Positions 38,022 to 45,373 of a DNA stretch of 64,000 bases are shown one piece after another. The position numbers were made by a program, and so were the translations under genes. Location: NCBI RefSeq assembly GCF_004361885.1, contig NZ_SNWH01000004.1, positions 1-64,000 on the forward strand, given 5' to 3'. The DNA is from Halomonas ventosae (GTDB lineage: Bacteria; Pseudomonadota; Gammaproteobacteria; Pseudomonadales; Halomonadaceae). The first letter of the stretch is position 1, and each line of letters begins with the position of its first letter. Below the pieces are notes generated by a model that saw only the letters and a list, made by a program, of their open reading frames with translations, searched no databases and had not been told where the DNA came from.

Positions 38022-39095
38022 ATGCTGCTACGACAGTGGGCCTGGCTGGCGGGTCTGGGGCTGGCGGCCGTCAGCCTGGCGGCGAGCGCCGAGGAGGGCA
38101 AGCTGAGGCTGTTCAACTGGTCGGACTACATGGATCCGGCCATCATCGACGCCTTCGAGACGGAGACGGGCATCGAGGTGGTGCAGAACTACTACAACTC
38201 GAACGCTGAGCTCTTTTCCAAGCTTACCGCCGGGGGCGATGCCCAGTACGATCTGATCGTGCCCTCCGACTACTTCGTGCCACGGCTGATCGACGCCGGC
38301 CTGATCCAGCCGCTTGCCGCCGAGGGCGAGGAGCTCGAGGGTCACGACAATATCCTCGCGGAGTTCCGCGCGCCGAGCTATGACCCCGAGGGTGACTACA
38401 CCGTGCCCTACCTGTGGGGCGCCACCGGCATCGTCTACAACACCGAGACCTGGCCCGACCCGGCGCCGAGCTGGGGGCTGCTCTACGATCCCGAGGTCAA
38501 TGCCGACTATCCCTTCGCGCTGCTCAAGGGGGACGCCCAGTTCACCTTCGGCACCGCCTGCGCCTTCCAGGGGGCCGGCTTCGACTGCGTGGGCCAGGCG
38601 CCCTGGGTGGAGGCGGCACGGCTGGTGATCGAGACCCGTGGGCGTGACAACTTCGTCGGTTTCGTCGACGCCACGGCGGCCATCGAACAGGTGGCCAAGG
38701 GGGTGATCCACGTCGGCGTCGCCTACAACGGCGACCTGGCCGGAAAGCGCGCGGGGGATCCCGAGACCTATGGCAAGCTGGGCTTTTTCATCCCCAAGGA
38801 GGGCTCCCAGCGCTGGGTCGACGCGCTGGCGATCCCGGCGCGCGCGCCCAATCCCGAGGCCGCACGTGCCTTCATCGAGTACCTGCTGCGTCCCGAGATA
38901 GCCGCCCAGCTGGCCAACTACAACTTCTACACCACGCCCAATGAGGCGGCACTGCCGCTGGTCAACGATGCCCTGCGCGAGCCGCCGGTGATGCCCGACG
39001 AGGCCGCCCGCGAGCGCCTGCATTTCACCCCCTCGGTGAGTGGAGAGGAGCTGGAACTGTTGCAGGAGCTGTGGAACGAGGCGCGTAGCCGCTGA
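38022..39095 (+). CDS. Periplasmic polyamine-binding protein (copy 2, PotD/PotF family)
   Basis: Second ligand-binding component for the same transporter, 357 aa. The signal peptide is cleaved after about Ala23 (ASA). LRLFNWSDYMDP, DLIVPSDYFVPRL, TVPYLWGATGIVYN and RWVDALAIPARAPN are the pocket segments, with WSDY as in PotF/SpuD/SpuE. C180 and C189 repeat the C-x8-C of copy 1. The upstream 56 bp include a small CGGGG/CCCCG hairpin (37974-37988) and a GGGAGGGG ribosome site. It ends the operon at a strong terminator. No second permease is present, so the two proteins probably share PotABC with different ligand ranges (inference). Confidence 0.9.
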   Translation: MLLRQWAWLAGLGLAAVSLAASAEEGKLRLFNWSDYMDPAIIDAFETETGIEVVQNYYNSNAELFSKLTAGGDAQYDLIVPSDYFVPRLIDAGLIQPLAAEGEELEGHDNILAEFRAPSYDPEGDYTVPYLWGATGIVYNTETWPDPAPSWGLLYDPEVNADYPFALLKGDAQFTFGTACAFQGAGFDCVGQAPWVEAARLVIETRGRDNFVGFVDATAAIEQVAKGVIHVGVAYNGDLAGKRAGDPETYGKLGFFIPKEGSQRWVDALAIPARAPNPEAARAFIEYLLRPEIAAQLANYNFYTTPNEAALPLVNDALREPPVMPDEAARERLHFTPSVSGEELELLQELWNEARSR

Positions 39096-39118
39096 GCGCG
39101 GGTTGCCCGTACGAGCCT

Positions 39119-39155
39119 GCCGCCGGAGGGATCATCCCTCCGGCGGCATTGTTTG
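39119..39155 (+). terminator. Intrinsic terminator of the polyamine transport operon
   Basis: A perfect 14-bp stem (39119-39132 with 39136-39149) with a 3-nt loop is followed by TTGTTT, about 25 nt after the binding-protein stop and just before the AT-rich promoter of the next gene. Confidence 0.88.
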
Positions 39156-39178
39156 GTAAGTATATAGATCCATTTTAT

Positions 39179-39208
39179 TGATAATCTACCGAAATATCGC
39201 GTAATATC
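39179..39208 (+). promoter_or_regulatory. Predicted puuB promoter with repeats
   Basis: TTGATA (39179-39184), an 18-nt spacer and TAATAT (39203-39208) form a good sigma70 promoter. AATATCGC occurs twice, 10 nt apart (39194-39201, 39204-39211), one copy overlapping the -10. CAATATGTTGAA (39214-39225) lies at the expected transcript start. These AT-rich elements are candidate repressor sites, possibly for PuuR. Confidence 0.6.
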
Positions 39209-39247
39209 GCAGCAATATGTTGAATAAAGTTTCCACTTGGAGACCCC

Positions 39248-40540
39248 ATGTCCGTCTCGTTCGAGCCCGATCATGCCGCGTCCTGGTACGCCGCCACCGC
39301 CAACCCTGCCCCCGAGCGCTCCGCCCTCGAGGACGAGGTAAGCTGTGACGTCTGCGTGGTGGGAGCCGGCTTCACCGGCATCTCTGCCGCCCTTCACCTG
39401 GCCGAATGTGGCTTCTCGGTGGTGGTGCTGGAGGCGGTGAAGGTCGGTTACGGCGCCTCGGGACGCAACGGCGGGCAGATCGTCAACAGCTACAGCCGCG
39501 ACCTGGATGTCATCGAGGAGAAGTATGGTGCCGAGACCGCCCGGGCCCTGGGGGACATGGCCTTCGAGGGCAACCGCATCATCCGCGAGCGCGTGGCCAA
39601 ATACGCCATCGACTGCGATCTCAGGAATGGCAACCTGTTCGCCGCCTGCAATCAAAAGCAGCTCGAGGGGCTGCGCGAACACCAGGCGCTCTGGGAGCGC
39701 TATGGGTATCGGGAGCTCGAACTGCTCGAAGGGGAGGCGGTGACGCGCGAAGTGAACTCCCGGCGCTACACCGGGGGCCTGGTGGACCACGGCGGTGGCC
39801 ACCTGCACCCGCTCAACCTGGTGCTGGGCCAGGCCGCCGCGGTGGAGTCGCTGGGCGGGCGCATCTTCGAATACTCACCGGTCACCGGCGTGACGCACGG
39901 CGAGCCGGCGGTAGTGCATACCGCTAAGGGCCGGGTGCGCGCCGAGCGGGTGGTGATGGCCGGCAATGCCTACCTCAAGGGCGTGTTGCCCGAGATCGAG
40001 GGAAAGTCGATGCCCTGCGGCACCCAGATCATCACCACCGAGCCTCTGGGCGAGGAGCGGGCCCGTGCCCTGATCCCCAACGGCCTGGCGGTGGAAGACT
40101 GCAACTACCTGCTCGACTACTACCGCCTGACCCGTGACAACCGGTTGCTCTACGGCGGCGGGGTCAACTACGGCGGCAGCGACCCGACTGACATCACAGC
40201 CGTCATCCGCCCCAAGATGCTCACCACCTTCCCTGAACTCGACGACGTCAAGGTGGACTACGCCTGGAGCGGCACCTTCCTGATGACCCTCAACCGCCTG
40301 CCGCAGTTCGGCGTGGTCAACGGCAACGTCTACTATGCCCAGGGCTACTCGGGGCACGGCGTCACCTGCACCCATCTGGCCGGACGGCTGATCGCCGAGG
40401 TGATGACGGGGCGCGAGGAGCGCTTCGATGCCTTCGCCGGCCTGCCGCAGCTGCCGTTTCCCGGCGGACGCCTGCTGCGGGTGCCGCTGTCGGCCATCGG
40501 CGCCTGGTACTATCAGACCCGCGACAAGCTTGGCGTTTGA
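39248..40540 (+). CDS. puuB: Gamma-glutamylputrescine oxidase
   Basis: FAD enzyme oxidising gamma-glutamylputrescine to gamma-glutamyl-gamma-aminobutyraldehyde, ammonia and peroxide. The protein is 430 aa. N-terminal VVGAGFTGISAALHLAECG is the FAD motif, followed by GASGRNGGQIVNSYSRDLDVIEE and DHGGGHLHPLN. C-terminal YYAQGYSGHGVTCTHLAGRL is also conserved. Identity with E. coli PuuB is evident along the whole length, including the C-terminal RDKLGV. A TGGAGA ribosome site precedes the ATG. It appears to be a single-gene unit between a terminator and a 332-bp gap. Confidence 0.94.
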   Translation: MSVSFEPDHAASWYAATANPAPERSALEDEVSCDVCVVGAGFTGISAALHLAECGFSVVVLEAVKVGYGASGRNGGQIVNSYSRDLDVIEEKYGAETARALGDMAFEGNRIIRERVAKYAIDCDLRNGNLFAACNQKQLEGLREHQALWERYGYRELELLEGEAVTREVNSRRYTGGLVDHGGGHLHPLNLVLGQAAAVESLGGRIFEYSPVTGVTHGEPAVVHTAKGRVRAERVVMAGNAYLKGVLPEIEGKSMPCGTQIITTEPLGEERARALIPNGLAVEDCNYLLDYYRLTRDNRLLYGGGVNYGGSDPTDITAVIRPKMLTTFPELDDVKVDYAWSGTFLMTLNRLPQFGVVNGNVYYAQGYSGHGVTCTHLAGRLIAEVMTGREERFDAFAGLPQLPFPGGRLLRVPLSAIGAWYYQTRDKLGV

Positions 40541-40872
40541 GCTCAACAGAGGCCGACTGTCTCGCCATCCTCGTTGGTATCCAGCCATGTGGAAATAGAC
40601 CAGGCGTTGGAGCTCATGGCGCAACCCAACCTGCTGGAGCAGAGCGAGCCCTGGCTTGACTGACCGCCTGGGTCGTCGCCATCCAGTGACAGCAGGTCAG
40701 GAAATGTGAAACTCACGGCATGCCCCTGATGTCGTGCATCTCGGGGCTTATACTGAAGGCGATTCTCGAGAGGCACAGGATGTGCCCTCACCATCGCCCC
40801 CTTTTCCATCACGCATCTCCCTGAGCCTCGTGATCATGAAGAGGCGCAACGGCGTCCCCCAGGAGGTGACAG
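40541..40872 (+). other. 332-bp gap with possible coding remnant and promoter
   Basis: No gene can be supported. The plus strand at about 40590-40664 reads like the end of a coding region (EIDQALELMAQPNLLEQSE, then stop) but has no start. The minus strand is open at 40543-40812 (89 codons) with codon use unlike neighbouring genes. A stem-loop (GCCCC 40722-40726 with GGGGC 40743-40747, plus GATG/CATC inside) is followed by TATACT (40749-40754), a plausible -10 box for the next gene. The -35 is poor. Confidence 0.35.
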
Positions 40873-41472
40873 ATGAGCAAGTCGATCGTGATAGGCGCTA
40901 GCCTGGCCGTGCTGGGACTGGGCGGGCTGGGCTACGGGGCCTGGCAGATCCAGGAGCAGCAGCGCGGCCCCGAGTATGCCGAGATCACCAACGTGGAGGC
41001 CCTGACGCGCACCGTGGAGACCCCTCGCGAGGTGTGCGAGGAGATGGTCGTGCAACTGCCGCCGCAGGCCTCTTCGGGGCCGGGGGCCAGCCGGGATCCC
41101 CACCGTGTGCTGGGCACCGCGGCCGGCGCCATCGTTGGCGGGCTGCTCGGCAACCAGGTGGGGGGTGGCAGCGGCAAGAAGATTGCCACGCTTGCCGGCG
41201 CCATCGGCGGCGGCCTGGCCGGCCGCGAGGTCCAGGAGCGCGTCGAAGCGCGTCAGCATGCCCAGGCGGCGCAGTCCCAGCCGCGTACCACCACCCGCCA
41301 GGAATGCCGGACCGTGGTCGATACCCATCAGCAGACCGAGGGTTACGAGGTTACCTGGCGCCACGGCGAGACGCTCGAGACCAGCCGCCTGGACAGCCCG
41401 CCCCAGGGCGATCGGGTGCGACTCGAGGAGGGGCGGCCGCAGTGGAATGCCGTCACCTCGCAAGGTGGCTGA
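40873..41472 (+). CDS. Glycine-zipper 2TM-domain envelope protein
   Basis: Predicted membrane/envelope protein of 199 aa with no assigned enzymatic role. An N-terminal hydrophobic segment (about 5-25; SIVIGASLAVLGLGGLGYGAW) acts as signal or anchor. A Gly-rich glycine-zipper hairpin (about 80-117; AAGAIVGGLLGNQVGGG and LAGAIGGGLAGREVQERVE) matches the 17-kDa surface antigen/YmgG-like family. The C-terminal part has two cysteines overall (PREVCEEM, RQECRTV) and a TEGYEVTWRHG segment often found in this family. A strong AGGAGGTGA site precedes it. It stands alone between puuB and the convergent puuA; a link to polyamine metabolism is not evident. Confidence 0.85.
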   Translation: MSKSIVIGASLAVLGLGGLGYGAWQIQEQQRGPEYAEITNVEALTRTVETPREVCEEMVVQLPPQASSGPGASRDPHRVLGTAAGAIVGGLLGNQVGGGSGKKIATLAGAIGGGLAGREVQERVEARQHAQAAQSQPRTTTRQECRTVVDTHQQTEGYEVTWRHGETLETSRLDSPPQGDRVRLEEGRPQWNAVTSQGG

Positions 41473-41552
41473 GCGAGCTGCATCTGGTCATGCAAGATAC
41501 CTCCCCGGCCAGTGACGGCCGGGGCGGCGTCGTTGTCGATGGCATGGCCCGT

Positions 41553-42929
41553 TCAGACATGGCGCAGGTACCAGTCGTACTCGAGCTTGCTGACCGCCTG
41601 CAGGGCCAGGTCGCGCTCGGCACGGCGGTTGGCCAGGAAAACCCTGAGGAAGTCCTCGCCCAGTGCCTCGGCCAGGGGCTCGCTCTGCTCCAGCAGTTCC
41701 AAGGCCTGGCACCAGCTGTTGGTGAGGCTCGGTACGACCTGGTCATAGGCGTTGCCGGTGATGGCCGGCGGCGGTGCCAGCTGCTGTGCCATGCCGTGGT
41801 CGATGGCGCCGAGCAGGGTCGCCAGCAGCAGGTAGGGGTTGACATCGGCACCGGCCACGCGGTGCTCGATGCGCCGCGCCGCGTTGGGGCCTGAAGGGAT
41901 GCGCAACGCCACCGAGCGGTTGTCGTAGCCCCAGGTCGGCGCCATCGGCACGTAGAGGCCAGCCTGAAAGCGGCGAAAGGAGTTGAGGTTGGGGGCGAAC
42001 AGGGCCATGGAGGCGGGCATCAGCGCGAGCAGCCCAGCCACGGCGTGTTGCATCCGCGGCGTGCCGAGCGGGGCGCCATCCTCGGCGGCGAAGACGTTGT
42101 TCTCCGCCTCGTCAAGCAGGCTGATGTGGACATGGGTGCCGTTGCCGGCCTGCTGGCCATAGGGTTTGGCCATGAAGGTGGCCTCGAAACCATGGCGCAA
42201 CGCCACGCCCTTGATCAGGCGCTTGAGCAGCACCGCGCTGTCGCAAGCCGCTAGGGCGTCATCGCAGTGGATCAGGTTGATCTCGAACTGTCCCGGCGCG
42301 CACTCCTTGAGGGCGGTGTCCAGCGGCAGCCGCTGGGTCCGAGCGGCGGCATGAATCTCCTCGAGCAGCTCGGCATACTCGTCGAGCTCGTTGATCGAAT
42401 AGAGCTGGCTCTGCGCGGCCCGCTCGCCGGTCGTCGGTGAGCAGGGCGGCTGGATCATGCCCAGCGGGTCGCGCTGGCGATCGACCAGGCTGAACTCCAT
42501 CTCCACGGCGACCATGGGCGTCAGCCCGGCTCGCCGGAAACGCTGCAGCACCCGATCGAGCACCTGGCGGGGATCGGCGAAGAAGGGTGTCCCGTCGGCC
42601 TCGGTCATGGTCATCAGCAGCTGCGCCTGGCGGGCCTCACGCAGCCAGGGGCTCGGCATCAGGGTGCCCGCTACCGGTCGGCAGAGCCGGTCGCTATCGC
42701 CGTTCAAGAGACCCAGGCCGGTGGCCTCGATGGTGTTGCCCAGGATGTCCAGGGCGAACACCGACGCCGGCAGGTTGACGCCGTCGTAAAACGCTTTTTC
42801 GAGGTTGTTGCGAGGGATACGCTTGCCGCGCAGCACGCCGTTGAGGTCGCTGATCAGCAGGTCGATGCTGTCGACGTGGGGATGGCGGTCGAGGAAGTCG
42901 CGAGCTTCATCGGCAGGGGATGAGGACAT
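41553..42929 (-). CDS. puuA: Gamma-glutamylputrescine synthetase, E. coli PuuA type
   Basis: ATP-dependent ligation of glutamate to putrescine, first step of the Puu pathway. The protein is 458 aa. VDSIDLLISDLNGVLRGKRIP and PASVFALDILGNTIEATGLG are E. coli PuuA-like. Catalytic segments include VAVEMEFSLVDRQRDPLG, PGQFEINLIHCDDA, MAKPYGQQAGNGTHVHIS, RRFQAGLYVPMAPTWGYDNR and EHRVAGADVNPYL. The frame stays open to 43121, but MSSSPADEARDFL at 42929 is preceded by AGGTGG and fits the family. It is divergent from puuD across a 259-bp AT-rich region. It coexists with a second, SpuB/SpuI-type synthetase at 36598. Confidence 0.92.
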   Translation of the reverse strand: MSSSPADEARDFLDRHPHVDSIDLLISDLNGVLRGKRIPRNNLEKAFYDGVNLPASVFALDILGNTIEATGLGLLNGDSDRLCRPVAGTLMPSPWLREARQAQLLMTMTEADGTPFFADPRQVLDRVLQRFRRAGLTPMVAVEMEFSLVDRQRDPLGMIQPPCSPTTGERAAQSQLYSINELDEYAELLEEIHAAARTQRLPLDTALKECAPGQFEINLIHCDDALAACDSAVLLKRLIKGVALRHGFEATFMAKPYGQQAGNGTHVHISLLDEAENNVFAAEDGAPLGTPRMQHAVAGLLALMPASMALFAPNLNSFRRFQAGLYVPMAPTWGYDNRSVALRIPSGPNAARRIEHRVAGADVNPYLLLATLLGAIDHGMAQQLAPPPAITGNAYDQVVPSLTNSWCQALELLEQSEPLAEALGEDFLRVFLANRRAERDLALQAVSKLEYDWYLRHV

Positions 42930-43188
42930 GGGGCCACCTATCGGCTGTGGGTCTTTGCAGGGGTGGCTGTCATCTTTGAAGCCCTCATCCTTGTTGTCAA
43001 ATCTTTTACGTGGCGTGGCATGCAATGATGGCGGAGAAATACCTGATATATCATCTTTAATTTTTTGAAACATAGAGTTGTGTTGATAATCGCCGGGAGG
43101 CGTTGCTGCGGGGCTTGGCAATCTTAATCAACGGCGATATGTTGGGTGCAGCACAACAGCCATCAATGCGTCTTTCGAGGAGAGCGTC
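42930..43188. promoter_or_regulatory. Divergent puuA/puuD control region
   Basis: An AT-rich region between divergent genes. It contains the perfect palindrome TGATATATCA (43044-43053) on the puuA side. A puuD promoter candidate is TTGGCA (43115-43120), 17-nt spacer, TATGTT (43138-43143). ATATGTTG (43137-43144) overlaps that -10 and also occurs upstream of puuB (39217-39223 core), which suggests a shared operator, possibly for PuuR. Confidence 0.45.
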
Positions 43189-43956
43189 ATGCGCACTCGA
43201 CCCCTGGTAGGCGTGATTGCCTGCCGCCGCGAAGTGGAAGGCCACCCCGCGCACATGGTCACCGACAAGTACCTCTCCGCCCTGCGCGACTATGGTCTGG
43301 CGCCGGTGATCCTGCCGGTATGGGAGGACGCGGTGGAGAGCGAGCTGCTGACGTCGCTCGATGGCCTGCTGCTTACTGGCAGCTACACCAACGTCGAGCC
43401 GCAGCGTTACGGTGCTAAACGCGCCCCGGAGAATACCCGCGGCGACCCCCATCGCGACGCCGCGGCGCTGAGCTGGATTCCTGCCGCCCTGGATCTGGGC
43501 CTGCCCTTGTTCGCTATCTGCCGCGGTTGCCAGGAACTCAACGTGGCGTTTGGCGGCACTCTTCATCAAGCCCTGCAGCAGGTGCCTGGCATGCTCGACC
43601 ATCGTGAGCCGCAGGGCGATCGCGACGCCAAGTATGCGCCTGCCCATGAGCTGACCATCCTGCCGGGTGGGCGGCTTTCGGCCCTTTATGGCGCGTCGGT
43701 ATCCTGGGTCAACTCCTTGCACCAGCAGGGTATCGCCGAATTGGGACCGGGACTCGTCGCCGAGGCCGTGGCCCCGGATGGGCTCGTCGAGGCGATCTCG
43801 GTGACCGGTGCTCCTGGCTTCGCCCTGGCGGTGCAGTGGCATCCCGAGTGGAAGCCCCGCGAGCACCCGCTGTATGACGCCCTGTTCCGGGCCTTCGCCG
43901 CGGCCTGCGGGGTTTATCGCGGTGCCCGTCTGTCGTCAACCAGCGTCGGCGCCTGA
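43189..43956 (+). CDS. puuD: Gamma-glutamyl-gamma-aminobutyrate hydrolase
   Basis: Class I amidotransferase-fold hydrolase that releases GABA and glutamate from gamma-glutamyl-GABA. The protein is 255 aa. Catalytic Cys111 lies in AICRGCQELNVAFGG, with His218 and Glu220 in VQWHPEW. GLLLTGSYTNVEPQRYG and the SWVNSLHQQGI motif match E. coli PuuD and Pseudomonas SpuA. A CGAGGAGAG ribosome site precedes ATG 43189. It is first in the puuD-spuC-puuC operon; spuC starts 28 bases after its stop. Confidence 0.94.
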   Translation: MRTRPLVGVIACRREVEGHPAHMVTDKYLSALRDYGLAPVILPVWEDAVESELLTSLDGLLLTGSYTNVEPQRYGAKRAPENTRGDPHRDAAALSWIPAALDLGLPLFAICRGCQELNVAFGGTLHQALQQVPGMLDHREPQGDRDAKYAPAHELTILPGGRLSALYGASVSWVNSLHQQGIAELGPGLVAEAVAPDGLVEAISVTGAPGFALAVQWHPEWKPREHPLYDALFRAFAAACGVYRGARLSSTSVGA

Positions 43957-43984
43957 GACCGTCGTTCCAACCTGGAGAGCCAGC

Positions 43985-45373
43985 ATGACGCATTCCCTGC
44001 AGGCACTGGATCGTGCCTACCACCTGCACCCCTTCACCGACTTCAAGGCACTGGGCGAAGAGGGCAGTCGCCTTATCGAACGCGCCGAAGGGGTCTACAT
44101 CTTCGATGCCGAGGGCAACCGGATTCTCGATGGCATGGCGGGCCTGTGGTGCGTCAACCTGGGCTACGGGCGCGAGGAGCTGGTCACGGCCGCCGCCGAG
44201 CAGATGCGCCAACTGCCCTACTACAACACCTTCTTCAAGACCACGCACCCGCCGGCGGTGAAGCTCGCCGAGAAGCTCTGCGCGTTGGCGCCGGAGCACC
44301 TCAATCATGTCTTCTTCACCGGTTCCGGCTCCGAGGCCAACGACACCGTGCTGCGCATGGTGCGCCGCTACTGGGCGCTCGAGGGCAGGCCGGAGAAGCA
44401 GTGGGTGATCGGTCGCGAGAACGGATATCACGGCTCCACTGTGGCCGGCATGAGCCTGGGCGGCATGGCGCCGATGCACGACCAGGGCGGCCCCGGCGTG
44501 CCGGGCATCACCCACGTGCGTCAGCCCTACTGGTTCGGTGAAGGGCGCGACCAGGATCCCGAGGCCTTCGGCCGTCAGTGCGCGGCGGCCCTGGAGACGA
44601 AGATACAGGAGTTGGGGGAAGCTCGGGTGGCGGCATTTATCGCCGAGCCCGTGCAGGGCGCCGGTGGTGCCATCATGCCGCCGGAAAGCTACTGGCCGGC
44701 GGTCAAGGCGGTGCTGGCGAAGTACGACATCCTGCTGGTGGTGGACGAGGTAATCTGTGGCTTCGGCCGCCTGGGCGAATGGTTCGGCAGCGTCCACTTC
44801 GATCTCGCCCCCGACCTGATGCCCATCGCCAAGGGCTTGTCCTCCGGCTATCTGCCGATCGGCGGGGTACTGGTCGGCGACCGGGTCGCCGACACCCTGA
44901 TCGAGGAGGGCGGCGAGTTCTTCCACGGCTTCACCTACTCCGGCCACCCGGTGTGTGCCGCGGTGGCGCTGAAGAACCTGGAGCTCATGGAGACCGAGGG
45001 CGTGGTCGAGCGTGTCCGCGATGAGTTGGGGCCCTACCTGGCGCGCCGCTGGGCCACGCTGGGCGATCATCCGCTGGTCGGCGAGGCCCGCTCGCTGGGG
45101 CTGATGGGCGCGCTGGAGCTCATCGACCCGGCCACCGGCGAGCGCTTCGACAAGGCCCTGGCCGCCGGCAACCTGTGCCGCGACATCAGCTTCCGCCATG
45201 GCCTGGTGATGCGCTCGGTGGGTGATACGATGATCATCGCCCCACCCCTGGTGATCACCTGCGAGCAGATCGATGACCTGGTGACCCTGGCCCGCGAGGC
45301 GCTGGACGAGACCGCGCGGTGCCTGGCGGCCAGCGTCGCCGACGAACCGCAACCCGAGGAGAGACCCGCATGA
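43985..45373 (+). CDS. spuC: Putrescine:pyruvate aminotransferase, SpuC family
   Basis: Class III PLP enzyme converting putrescine to 4-aminobutyraldehyde. The protein is 462 aa. YHLHPFTDFKALGEEGSR, GMAGLWCVNLGYGREELV, GSGSEANDTVLRMVRRYW and GRENGYHGSTVAGMSLGGM match Pseudomonas SpuC. The PLP Lys is Lys283 (PIAKGLSSGY). The reading frame stays open from 43808 inside puuD, but MTHSLQALD at 43985 follows a GGAGAG site. Its stop overlaps the puuC ATG by 4 bases, so the aminobutyraldehyde produced could be passed to PuuC. This gives a transamination route in parallel with the gamma-glutamylation route. Confidence 0.92.
   Translation: MTHSLQALDRAYHLHPFTDFKALGEEGSRLIERAEGVYIFDAEGNRILDGMAGLWCVNLGYGREELVTAAAEQMRQLPYYNTFFKTTHPPAVKLAEKLCALAPEHLNHVFFTGSGSEANDTVLRMVRRYWALEGRPEKQWVIGRENGYHGSTVAGMSLGGMAPMHDQGGPGVPGITHVRQPYWFGEGRDQDPEAFGRQCAAALETKIQELGEARVAAFIAEPVQGAGGAIMPPESYWPAVKAVLAKYDILLVVDEVICGFGRLGEWFGSVHFDLAPDLMPIAKGLSSGYLPIGGVLVGDRVADTLIEEGGEFFHGFTYSGHPVCAAVALKNLELMETEGVVERVRDELGPYLARRWATLGDHPLVGEARSLGLMGALELIDPATGERFDKALAAGNLCRDISFRHGLVMRSVGDTMIIAPPLVITCEQIDDLVTLAREALDETARCLAASVADEPQPEERPA

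Noticed and set aside
40543-40812. 89-codon minus-strand open frame between puuB and the glycine-zipper gene
   Set aside because: No domain, unusual codons (AGG, CGA, ACA), no ribosome site; not supportable as a gene.
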